Translations under genes and position numbers: made by a program
Assembly (NCBI GenBank): GCA_963783355.1
Contig: CAWANF010000001.1
Span: forward strand, 992,001 to 1,056,000
Reading direction: 5' to 3'
Source: CAWANF01 sp963783355
Lineage (GTDB): Bacteria; Bacteroidota; Rhodothermia; Balneolales; DATFMH01
DNA: 64,000 nucleotides
Notes under the pieces: generated by a model
Databases searched by the model: none
What the model was told of the DNA's origin: nothing
The model's input: the letters and a program-made list of their open reading frames with translations, nothing else
Part shown: piece after piece, positions 18,586 through 25,673 of the stretch
Layout: every line of letters begins with the position of its first letter
Numbering within the stretch: the first letter of the stretch is position 1

Positions 18586-19089
18586 TTAATCTTTCTTAAC
18601 AGCTTTATATAACACACTGGCTTTTGAAGGTTTTTGCGTTAAGAGTTTGTTGATATATTCCCTGAATTCAGGAAAAAAAGTTTCTTGTCTTTGCTCCCAA
18701 AAAAGTTGCATTCCAGGTTGTTCAATAACGTTTAACACTATATTAGTTATTGAAGATTCAATTTGAGAGTCAAGAGCCCCTTCTTTGCTCAAATAAAAAT
18801 TAGTTTGAAAAACCCAAAATACTGATTGTATTAGAAAAAAAAACTGAAGTAGTTGTTCTTTTGACAGGTTGTCTGGATTCGCCATACCATTAATCCAAAT
18901 TTTAGATGATTCTGGATTATTGCCAATTGTTAAATACCACGATTGTATTCCATTCCCAGCTTCTCGAGCCATAGTAGATTTCAAAGCCTGCGTATTTTGA
19001 CGTAAGTCTCGGACAAGGACAACAATTGACAGCACAACAGCTATAGTCCCTATGATAGCTGATATATAATAAATATTTTCTAAGCTCAT
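18586..19089 (-). CDS. Small membrane-anchored protein of cassette type
   Basis: 167 residues from ATG 19089, which has GAGG at a proper distance (GAGGAAAATATG); an upstream in-frame ATG at 19128 lacks a site. One N-terminal transmembrane helix (I-Y-Y-I-S-A-I-I-G-T-I-A-V-V-L-S-I-V-V-L-V) is followed by V-R-D-L-R-Q-N-T-Q-A-L-K and a soluble helical domain with W-I-N-G-M-A-N-P, N-L-S-K-E-Q and a P-G-M-Q-L-F-W-E-Q-R block. This pattern is familiar from uncharacterised membrane proteins scattered in accessory DNA; no function is known to me. It has no partner in the same frame direction closer than 200 bases. Confidence 0.75.
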   Translation of the reverse strand: MSLENIYYISAIIGTIAVVLSIVVLVRDLRQNTQALKSTMAREAGNGIQSWYLTIGNNPESSKIWINGMANPDNLSKEQLLQFFFLIQSVFWVFQTNFYLSKEGALDSQIESSITNIVLNVIEQPGMQLFWEQRQETFFPEFREYINKLLTQKPSKASVLYKAVKKD

Positions 19090-19301
19090 ATTTTCCTCAT
19101 TAATTTTGATTAAGCACAACATTGGCATATCACAAATGCTATTGAGGTTATCCTTTTTTCGTACGCAAATTTAAGTCGTGTTAATCTTATAATAATGAGG
19201 ATAAAATGAAGAATTCGGAATTAATATCAAATTATAGATATCGTCTAATTCCCATTAATTCTATTGGATGCCATGAAAAGACCTATAACAACCCTGCATT
19301 C

Positions 19302-19400
19302 AATAGGCGTTTTTGAAATTATAATTTAACAGACAAAACGAGAAATCCGAACGGGAACGTGAAAAGGCTCAGCGAAAAACGTTTCCTTAATGCGCCTATT
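19302..19400 (-). repeat. attC-like cassette repeat, copy 3
   Basis: 99 bases bounded by a perfect 8-bp inverted repeat AATAGGCG (19302-19309) / CGCCTATT (19393-19400). On the minus strand it follows the HEPN-like gene's stop codon by 16 bases and contains GTCTGTTAAATTATAATT, shared with copy 1, and the internal CCGTTCGG core. It is best explained as a cassette-associated recombination site; a plain dispersed repeat is the alternative. Confidence 0.55.
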
Positions 19401-19416
19401 ATGTGGCATTCTGGTG

Positions 19417-19920
19417 TTAAATATTTAAGATTGTTGGCGGCAATGGGTCAATCTCTTGAATAAGTTTATTGAGATCTGTACACATATGTTGAGCTTCGGC
19501 TATCCACTTCTCAATTGTATAGGCATTGTAACCTTGCCAGGTATTGCCGTCCTTATCGATTGGATATCTAGGAAATTCACTATGCGGACTGTTCTTGTCT
19601 TTTTTTACAGTATCGAGAATTCGACCCGTTAATTCGAATTTCTTCTTTGGATAAAGTTTTCGATACCTTCCATAAAGTGACTGTAGATCATGGCTTTTTT
19701 CAATACTGTTTGTCAATTTGAGGATTGCACCTTTAATAAATAGTTCTACAGCGTGGTCAAAGAGAAAATGAGCAGTCTGCGCTTGAGCAAATGTGGCTGG
19801 CAAACTGCCATTAAGCATAGATTGGAAAATATGTCGACTGGAATTGGAATAGGCTATAGAGACGCGAAAAAATAACTGCGGTTTAGAGTAATCACCAATA
19901 TTATCGTCTATAACTGTCAT
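19417..19920 (-). CDS. HEPN-like domain protein
   Basis: 167 residues, all-helical in appearance. The central part A-Q-T-A-H-F-L-F-D-H-A-V-E-L-F-I-K-G-A-I-L followed by E-K-S-H-D-L-Q-S-L-Y matches the HEPN pattern of a long helix plus a K/G-H-D-L turn, as in HEPN/AbiV-type RNases and toxin-associated proteins. I do not see the catalytic R-x4-6-H motif in the usual place near the end, so it may be a non-catalytic member. An MNT nucleotidyltransferase, the usual partner, exists only as a broken gene about 1 kb downstream with another gene between. It stands furthest upstream in the minus-strand cassette-like array. A stress or defence role is inference. Confidence 0.65.
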   Translation of the reverse strand: MTVIDDNIGDYSKPQLFFRVSIAYSNSSRHIFQSMLNGSLPATFAQAQTAHFLFDHAVELFIKGAILKLTNSIEKSHDLQSLYGRYRKLYPKKKFELTGRILDTVKKDKNSPHSEFPRYPIDKDGNTWQGYNAYTIEKWIAEAQHMCTDLNKLIQEIDPLPPTILNI

Positions 19921-20583
19921 AAATTTTGAATGTTAATAATAATCTTTCATTGGTATTCTGCTTTGCCACATAACATACAATTATCCCAACTAACATAAAT
20001 TATATAAGTTTATGCGGCAAGTGATAAATTGAACCGATCCAATTAAACGACAGTAGAAACCCGATGCATAAACTTGTGATATATCTGTTCGTGAGGGGGA
20101 TGCCTGTATAATCAGCCACTCATCGGATATAATTCACCGGATCTCTGCTAAAGGAATGGAAAATAATGTGGTTGCCAGTGTGATCATTAGTAACAGGGTA
20201 GGAAGAATCCCAGGCATTTGTAACCGGTGGTTATTCGTACAAGGGAATTAGTTGCCGGGCGGATTGGAAGGGTATCATATTTGAGCCCCGGTTTGCCTTC
20301 GCACATCTCGTAAAGTTATCTAAACAAGTTGACGGCAAAATTATGTATTCCAAAAATTAGAAATTACTTCATGAATAAAATCTTTTTTTTAAAATACTGT
20401 TGAACGTTAGTATTCATTAATGCGTTATAATTCAAAAAGATAAGAGTTTTTATTATTCAAGATTTTATTGATTGTGTGAAAATACTTTGATATAAAATAA
20501 TTCGTTATTGAAATAAAAAATACATCTGTGTATATTAGTTCAATATTAAACTATTATATATACAATAATTAAAAACAGGTATT
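19921..20583. other. Intergenic region, right edge of the island
   Basis: 660 bases without a supported gene and with stops in all frames. The last 130 bases before yceI are extremely AT-rich and probably hold its promoter. No integrase gene is present here or elsewhere in the window. Confidence 0.4.
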
Positions 20584-21120
20584 ATGGAAACAACAAAAAC
20601 TCTCTGGAAAATTGACCCGACCCATTCCGAAATACAATTTAAAGTAAAACATCTTGTCATATCTACAGTAACCGGCAGTTTTAAAAATTATGATGCAACC
20701 GTTGAGACTGTCGGTGAATCGCTGGAAGGCGCAGAAATTTATTTTGAAGCTGAAACGGGCAGCATCGATACCGGTGTGGAACAACGTAATCAGCATCTGA
20801 AATCGGATGATTTTTTCAATGCTGAAAAATTTCCCAAATTGACATTTAAATCCACTTCATTTGAAAAAACAGGGGATGACGAATATAAATTGACCGGTGA
20901 TCTGACGATCCGCGATGTTACCAGGTCGATTACATTAGACGTCGAACACGGTGGAACGCTTCAGGATCCGTATGGACAAACAAAAGCCGGTTTTGAAGTG
21001 ACCGGTAAGATCAACCGTAAAGAATTCGGTTTGAAATGGAATGCTGTCACAGAAGCCGGTGCGATTGTTGTATCAGATGATGTGAAACTGATTATGAATG
21101 TACAGTTTATTCAAAGCTGA
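20584..21120 (+). CDS. YceI-family lipocalin-like protein
   Basis: 178 residues, no signal peptide, so apparently cytoplasmic, unlike periplasmic E. coli YceI. It begins with the family signature W-K-I-D-P-T-H-S-E-I-Q-F-K-V-K-H. The beta-barrel continues through F-F-N-A-E-K-F-P, L-T-G-D-L-T-I-R-D-V-T and G-K-I-N-R-K-E-F-G-L-K-W-N-A near the C-terminus. Family members bind polyprenyl or amide lipids and some act in stress responses. Monocistronic: preceded by a 660-base gap and followed by a strong terminator. The last 37 bases plus the downstream region are duplicated, in degenerate form, after the neighbouring epimerase gene. Confidence 0.93.
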   Translation: METTKTLWKIDPTHSEIQFKVKHLVISTVTGSFKNYDATVETVGESLEGAEIYFEAETGSIDTGVEQRNQHLKSDDFFNAEKFPKLTFKSTSFEKTGDDEYKLTGDLTIRDVTRSITLDVEHGGTLQDPYGQTKAGFEVTGKINRKEFGLKWNAVTEAGAIVVSDDVKLIMNVQFIQS

Positions 21121-21283
21121 TTAAATAAAGCGATCTGTTCTAATAAGGGTGCCTTTGCCAGGGCACCCTTTTTTTATGCAGTAGAAATTAACTATTGAAA
21201 TTTCTGTTGGTTTATAAATGACGGTGAAGAGAAAAGCCGGTTCAAATGTGTTAAAAAGAAAAAAAATCAGAATAATGGATTTC
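21084..21283 (+). repeat. Segmental duplication, unit A (intact yceI end)
   Basis: From GAAACTGATTATGAATG in the yceI 3' end, across the terminator, to the AGAATAATGGATTTCTCTTTCTA stretch (given here only in part) near 21270. A diverged copy is present at 22433-22643, on the other side of the epimerase gene, in the same orientation. Confidence 0.75.
21145..21175 (+). terminator. Terminator after yceI
   Basis: A perfect 9-bp stem AAGGGTGCC / GGCACCCTT with an 8-base loop and five T directly after it. A decayed copy of this region is found at 22484-22520. Confidence 0.92.
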
Positions 21284-21551
21284 TCTTTCTATGATTAGTT
21301 AATGTAGCTTTTTAACCCTCCTTAAAATCCAATCACATCTTCTGTTGTAAATTTATTTGTACTTAGTTTATAAATTCACAGAAGTGGGCCTCTGCTCATT
21401 AATAAGCCATCTAAAAATTCAAATTCGGACAAAGTGGTATTCGTAAGATGTGTTTTTCGTTATTGTTAGAGATATATTATACCGTATGTGTTATTTCATT
21501 AAATAATGAAATAACGGAATGTTTTAATTATATCCTCTTAAAGATTAAAAA
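21176..21551. other. Intergenic region upstream of the epimerase
   Basis: About 375 bases with no gene. The first 110 bases belong to duplication unit A. The rest is AT-rich and ends without a clear ribosome binding site (AAAGATTAAAAA before the ATG). Confidence 0.35.
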
Positions 21552-22401
21552 ATGAAATTAGGAATTCACGCCTACGCATGGTGTTCACAGTGGAGCAACG
21601 ACACTCTATACCTGATTGACAAAGTCAAAAATTTTGATCTCGATTTTATTGAAATCCCTTTAATGTGCCTCGATACTTTTGACGGGTCCGCCGTTCGTGG
21701 CCGGTTAGAATCCGTTGGCCTTGGTGCTGTCACTTCAACGGTTTTACTGGGTGATACGGATATCACCAGTGACGACGAACGCATACGTCAAAATGGCTAT
21801 GAGTATTTGATGAAATGTGTGGATGCCGCAGCGCAAATAAATGCGAAAAGCTTTTCGGGGGTCATTTATTCCCAACATGTCAAACAAACCACTAAAGCAG
21901 CAACTGAAGATGCATGGAAATGGTCAGCTGAAATCCTGGGTAAAGTTGCTGAACATGCCCGGGAATATGGTATTCAGATTGGCCTGGAACCGGTTAACAG
22001 GTACGAAACATATCTCGTTAATACCTGTCAGCAGGCTCTCCGGTTAATCGATATGATACAAAGCCGATAATGTGAAAGTTCACCTGGATACATACCACAT
22101 GAATATTGAGGAAAAAAGCTTCTATGAAGCAACCAAAATGGCCGGTGACAAGCTAATACATTATCATCTGTGTGAAAATGACCGTGGTATCCCGGGAACC
22201 GGACTGGTTGACTGGGATGGAATATTCAAAGCTTTATCCGAGATCAATTACCAGGGCTTTGCCGCTTTAGAAAGCTTTGTGGACAGCACAGATAATATGA
22301 ATACCTGGGTATGGCGCAAATTAGCTAAAGATTCAGACACCCTCCTGACGGAAGGCGTGGCATTTATCAAAAAAATGCAGCGGAAGTATAACCTGGTTTA
22401 A
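21552..22401 (+). pseudogene. Sugar epimerase/isomerase (xylose isomerase-like TIM barrel), single-base frameshift
   Basis: Two overlapping frames join to a 282-residue protein of normal family length. The first (21552-22070) runs from M-K-L-G-I-H-A-Y-A-W through G-L-E-P-V-N-R-Y-E to I-D-M-I-Q. The second continues A-D-N-V-K-V-H-L-D-T-Y-H-M-N-I-E-E and ends at 22401. Removing one A from the AAA at 22060-22062 restores the frame. The metal ligands expected for D-tagatose/D-psicose 3-epimerase relatives are all there: Glu in G-L-E-P, Asp in H-L-D-T-Y-H, His in H-Y-H-L and Glu in A-L-E-S-F. The gene is therefore either freshly inactivated or the base is a sequencing error. Confidence 0.85.
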
Positions 22402-22432
22402 CAACTGATTTCTTTAATGCTAAATAATTCCC

Positions 22433-22643
22433 GAAACTGATCATGAATGTGCCGTTTGTTCAAAGCTGAGAAAACACAGCGATCTGTTCTATAAGGTTGT
22501 CTTTGCCAGTGAACCCTTTTGTGTGAGTGTTAGATATTCATTACCGGATCCTCTATTGTTATATCATCGCGCGTGGAAAGAAAAGTCTGCCCCGTTGTGT
22601 AAAAAAAAGAAAAAGACTCAGAATAATAGATTCCTCTTTCTAT
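22433..22643 (+). repeat. Segmental duplication, unit B (degenerate yceI end)
   Basis: It starts GAAACTGATCATGAATG and aligns with the yceI C-terminal codons, the stop, the GCGATCTGTTCTA string and the terminator stem, which is no longer self-complementary here. No gene lies within it. Confidence 0.75.
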
Positions 22644-22731
22644 TTTAAACGATGTGTATTAAATGGTTGAGTTGAGGAATTGTATCCAGGAACCATTTAT
22701 AGTAAACCGTGACTTTCAGGATGAGTATGCC

Positions 22732-23427
22732 ATGAATCTTCAATTAAATATGTTCAAAAAAATAATCGTTGCTGTTTTTATAGTAATATGCAGTTTCTCT
22801 TTGTTTTCAAATACCTATGCTTCCCAAAACAATAATCAAGTTGAATACCGTAACGTCCGGCCGGATACGGTCGTTTTGTTTAATGGCAATGGCCTGAAGA
22901 ATCTGAAAATAGTTTGGAAAAATTCCGAAGCCTATCATATGAAACTATACGAGATAAAAGATCATGCCATCATCTTTAAATCACGTCAGCCGGGATACCT
23001 GAGAACGAAAAAGAAATACAGCCAATTTACATTACATGCCGAATGGGCCTGGCTTAGTCCGAGCGAAAATGGCAACAGTGGTATACTCATCGATATTCAG
23101 AAACCCGATGTCGTATGGCCAAAATGTATTCAGATCAATTATAAGAACCAGCATGCCGGGGACTTCATCTCTATGCAAGGGATTTTTTTCCCTGAAGCGA
23201 AGGGAAAAGCCAAAGGAGTTGTACCCATTTTACATTCCCCAAGTGAAAAACCCATCGGCGAGTGGAATACCTGTAAAGTAGTTTGCGAGGGAGATTCCGT
23301 CATGGTTTATGTAAATGGTGTTTTTCAAAATAAAGCAACACATGTGACCCTGAAAAAAGGGTATATCGGTTTTCAGATGGAAGGTTTACCGGTGAAGTTC
23401 AGGAATATATATGTAATTAAGAAATAA
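22732..23427 (+). CDS. Secreted DUF1080 (3-keto-disaccharide hydrolase-like) protein
   Basis: 231 residues from ATG 22732, chosen because AGGATGAG precedes it and it puts a signal peptide (M-F-K-K-I-I-V-A-V-F-I-V-I-C-S) near the N-terminus; a longer frame to 22663 has no such logic. After cleavage it is a single concanavalin-like beta-sandwich with the DUF1080 landmarks V-V-L-F-N-G, E-W-A-W, N-S-G-I and the C-terminal G-Y-I-G-F-Q-M-E-G-L-P-V-K-F-R-N-I. Family members act on or bind glycans in periplasmic sugar pathways and often sit beside xylose-isomerase-like epimerases. That pairing is seen here with the frameshifted epimerase upstream. Confidence 0.85.
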   Translation: MNLQLNMFKKIIVAVFIVICSFSLFSNTYASQNNNQVEYRNVRPDTVVLFNGNGLKNLKIVWKNSEAYHMKLYEIKDHAIIFKSRQPGYLRTKKKYSQFTLHAEWAWLSPSENGNSGILIDIQKPDVVWPKCIQINYKNQHAGDFISMQGIFFPEAKGKAKGVVPILHSPSEKPIGEWNTCKVVCEGDSVMVYVNGVFQNKATHVTLKKGYIGFQMEGLPVKFRNIYVIKK

Positions 23428-23461
23428 AAACGAAGTAAACGATTCGTAAATCATCCATTTT

Positions 23462-24187
23462 ATGTCCACTTCATTAGAGAATAAATCAAAGCTTGATGAG
23501 ATAAAAGAACGCTTTGATAATGATGTAGAACGGTTTTCAAATATTGAAACAGGGCAGTCTGCCACCATTGATGCACCGCTGGCCATGGAATTAATAACAC
23601 AGGCTGCGTTTCATGCGACTCCGGATATTAAGAGGGTTCTTGATATCGGTTGCGGTGCCGGAAATAATACTTTGAAGCTGCTGGAATATTCATCACCATT
23701 CGATTGCGATCTTGTGGATCTCAGCCTGCCAATGCTGAATAAAGCCAAAGAGCGTATCACTGAACAAAATTCGGGATCTATTCGAATCTATCAGGAAGAT
23801 TTCAGGACAGTCAAATTGCCTGTGGAGGGATTCGATGTAATACTCGCTGCAGCTGTTCTGCATCATTTAAGGGACGATGCAGATTGGGAAAATGTATTTC
23901 AGAAAATATATGATCTTACGGCACCGGGCGGTAGTTTCTGGATAACGGATATTATCACGCAGGAAACGCCGGTTATTCATTCGATGATGTGGGAACGATA
24001 TGGGAAATATCTTCAAAGTCTGGGAGGCCGGGAATATCAGGAAAAAGTATTTCAGTATATCGATAAAGAAGATTCTCCGCGCCCGTTAACCTATCAGCTG
24101 GATTTATTGAGAAAAGTCGGATTCGGAGCAGTTGAAATCCTGCATAAAAACTCCTGTTTTGCGGCTTATGGGGCGATCAAAAAGTAG
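23462..24187 (+). CDS. Class I SAM-dependent methyltransferase
   Basis: 241 residues. A Rossmann fold with motif I V-L-D-I-G-C-G-A-G (about residues 58-66), an acidic motif II L-V-D-L-S, Y-Q-E-D-F and motif IV F-D-V-I-L-A-A-A-V-L-H-H-L. A C-terminal extension (M-M-W-E-R-Y-G-K-Y onward) probably shapes the acceptor site. The substrate cannot be told; the arrangement is like small-molecule methyltransferases. It lies 34 bases after the DUF1080 gene and may be co-transcribed. It is followed by a weak hairpin and the convergent DUF4382 gene. Confidence 0.88.
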   Translation: MSTSLENKSKLDEIKERFDNDVERFSNIETGQSATIDAPLAMELITQAAFHATPDIKRVLDIGCGAGNNTLKLLEYSSPFDCDLVDLSLPMLNKAKERITEQNSGSIRIYQEDFRTVKLPVEGFDVILAAAVLHHLRDDADWENVFQKIYDLTAPGGSFWITDIITQETPVIHSMMWERYGKYLQSLGGREYQEKVFQYIDKEDSPRPLTYQLDLLRKVGFGAVEILHKNSCFAAYGAIKK

Positions 24188-24205
24188 ATTATAGTGGAAT
24201 GTAGG

Positions 24206-24236
24206 AAAGGCTGCCTTTTATGCAAAGACAGCCTTT
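24206..24236. terminator. Hairpin between convergent genes
   Basis: An 8-bp stem AAAGGCTG / CAGCCTTT with a 15-base loop between the methyltransferase and DUF4382 genes. There is no long T run, so termination strength is uncertain. Confidence 0.55.
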
Positions 24237-24261
24237 GTGTTAACCCTGAGCGGACCTCTTT

Positions 24262-25122
24262 TTAACTGGCCACGGGTTTTTGATGTAGCTTTATGGTTCC
24301 AACATCTGTAGAGTCACCGGAATTAACCTGTATGTTGGTCAAAGTCGTATCATTATAAGCGGTATCCCGGGGACTGATCGAGAGGGAATAAGTTCCCGGA
24401 GTTAATCCGACTACCTTGAAATTGCCGCTTGTTGTATCGGCGAAAGTACTTACCGTATCCTGGTTCATGATGGCAAGAACGATGGATTTTGAGGATGCCG
24501 GATCAACCATGCCTTTGATGAAGCCATCCATTTGCAGGTTGACCGAATGAATAACGGGTTTCATCATGAAGCGGCCATTTCCTGTTTTGTGAATAGATTG
24601 AGCGGCATTGAAATCCAGTAAAATATTATATGTGTCGCCGGCATTGACAGTGATATTGGCATTGATTTTTATGCCGGTTTGAGTACTGCTGGGAATTGTT
24701 AATGCATAATTGTTACCATCGGATGTTACGGTGTTATTTGTCCCGAGAATCAGTCTGATTTGACTGTATGTCCCCGGGTCGAGATCCGTTGTAGCGAGTA
24801 ACTTATTCTTACCGTTTGTCAGGTCGAGCAAATTGACCGTTTGAGCAGAATCGCTTAGTAACTGCCATCCGCTTGTTGAGTCTGTTCCATTTTTATGAAT
24901 TTCTAAACGAACTACGCTGACTGTTACGGCGCTGATATTACCTATGGCCGGTTTATCAGTCATGTGAATATTCACCCGGCCTTTTCCTTTACCCGGTCCA
25001 TTTAAGTTTACATGGCTGGAATTGTATGTATTACAAGCCTGGAGTAATAAAACTCCTGAAATCATAAATAATATCAATAGAATGTTTACACTCACCGGTA
25101 AAATCCTGATGAATTTTTTCAA
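24262..25122 (-). CDS. DUF4382 lipoprotein with C-terminal Ig/CNA-B-like domain
   Basis: 286 residues. A lipoprotein signal peptide (residues 1-29) ends in L-L-L-Q-A-C, so Cys30 is lipidated. Residues about 48-195 form the DUF4382 domain, opening with R-V-N-I-H-M-T-D-K-P and continuing with V-S-V-V-R-L-E-I-H and L-D-P-G-T-Y-S-Q-I-R-L. Residues 200-280 look like a carboxypeptidase-regulatory/PEGA-type beta-sandwich (G-L-T-P-G-T-Y-S-L-S-I). DUF4382 proteins are envelope lipoproteins of unknown function in Bacteroidota and relatives. Monocistronic, with a convergent neighbour. Confidence 0.88.
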   Translation of the reverse strand: MKKFIRILPVSVNILLILFMISGVLLLQACNTYNSSHVNLNGPGKGKGRVNIHMTDKPAIGNISAVTVSVVRLEIHKNGTDSTSGWQLLSDSAQTVNLLDLTNGKNKLLATTDLDPGTYSQIRLILGTNNTVTSDGNNYALTIPSSTQTGIKINANITVNAGDTYNILLDFNAAQSIHKTGNGRFMMKPVIHSVNLQMDGFIKGMVDPASSKSIVLAIMNQDTVSTFADTTSGNFKVVGLTPGTYSLSISPRDTAYNDTTLTNIQVNSGDSTDVGTIKLHQKPVAS

Positions 25123-25545
25123 AAATCTTCTCCTAAATAATTTTTGTTAATAATCATAGAACCAAATTCAGTTGCATTATCACTGAGGTCGTAAGTCATT
25201 TGACATATAGAAGATAGAATTGGTAGCGGGGCGGGCTCCCTGGTTTGTGGTGAATTAACAGATAACGTGGCAAAAGGGGGAGTGCATTAGGTTTTAATAG
25301 ATTAGAGCAAAGAGTTAAGAGGATAATCTTGTGTAATCCTGTCATCTGTCCAATTTCCCGAATATAAGTCGGGACTGGTGTGAATCGGAAAAGAAGAAAC
25401 CGTAAAGTGCACTAAGGTTGCACCAGGGGACACAAAGTTTTTTTCACCTCCGTGTTCTCTGTTACTAAATCGCAGTCTCCTTGGAATAACACTGCCTGTT
25501 ATGGTTCGACTCCGCCCATCATGACATTTATCAAATAGAAATAAA
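25123..25545. other. Intergenic region with dispersed-repeat debris
   Basis: No credible gene; an open frame on the minus strand at 25302-25610 runs through the ppdK terminator and encodes no recognisable motif. GGTTCGACTCCGCCCATC at 25503-25520 is the reverse complement, with two mismatches, of sequence near 11725. CACCTCCGTGTTCTCTG near 25446 resembles fragments at 39650 and 41095. These are remnants of a dispersed element. Confidence 0.45.
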
Positions 25546-25569
25546 AAAAGCCCGTTGCAACGGGCTTTT
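25542..25569 (-). terminator. Terminator after ppdK
   Basis: A perfect 24-base palindrome centred on GTTGCAAC with arms AAAAGCCC / GGGCTTTT. On the minus strand it is followed by further T, giving seven T in a row. It lies about 105 bases after the ppdK stop. A second hairpin (AAGACCT...AGGTCTT, 25609-25641) lies between the two. Confidence 0.9.
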
Positions 25570-25673
25570 GAATAAAAATAAATCTGCAGCTTAAGGAAAC
25601 ATAACCGCAAGACCTTCGGGCTATCAAACCCGATAGGTCTTACGGTATTTGTCCTTTTAGCTAAGCAGTAGCA

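Noticed and set aside
11898..20583. tRNA-anchored genomic island with att direct repeats
   Set aside because: The island starts 1.6 kb from the tRNA-Ala, after an apparently ancestral kinase gene. I found no second copy of the tRNA 3' end and no integrase.
25302..25610. 102-codon minus-strand frame after ppdK
   Set aside because: It crosses the ppdK terminator and repeat debris; the sequence is not protein-like.
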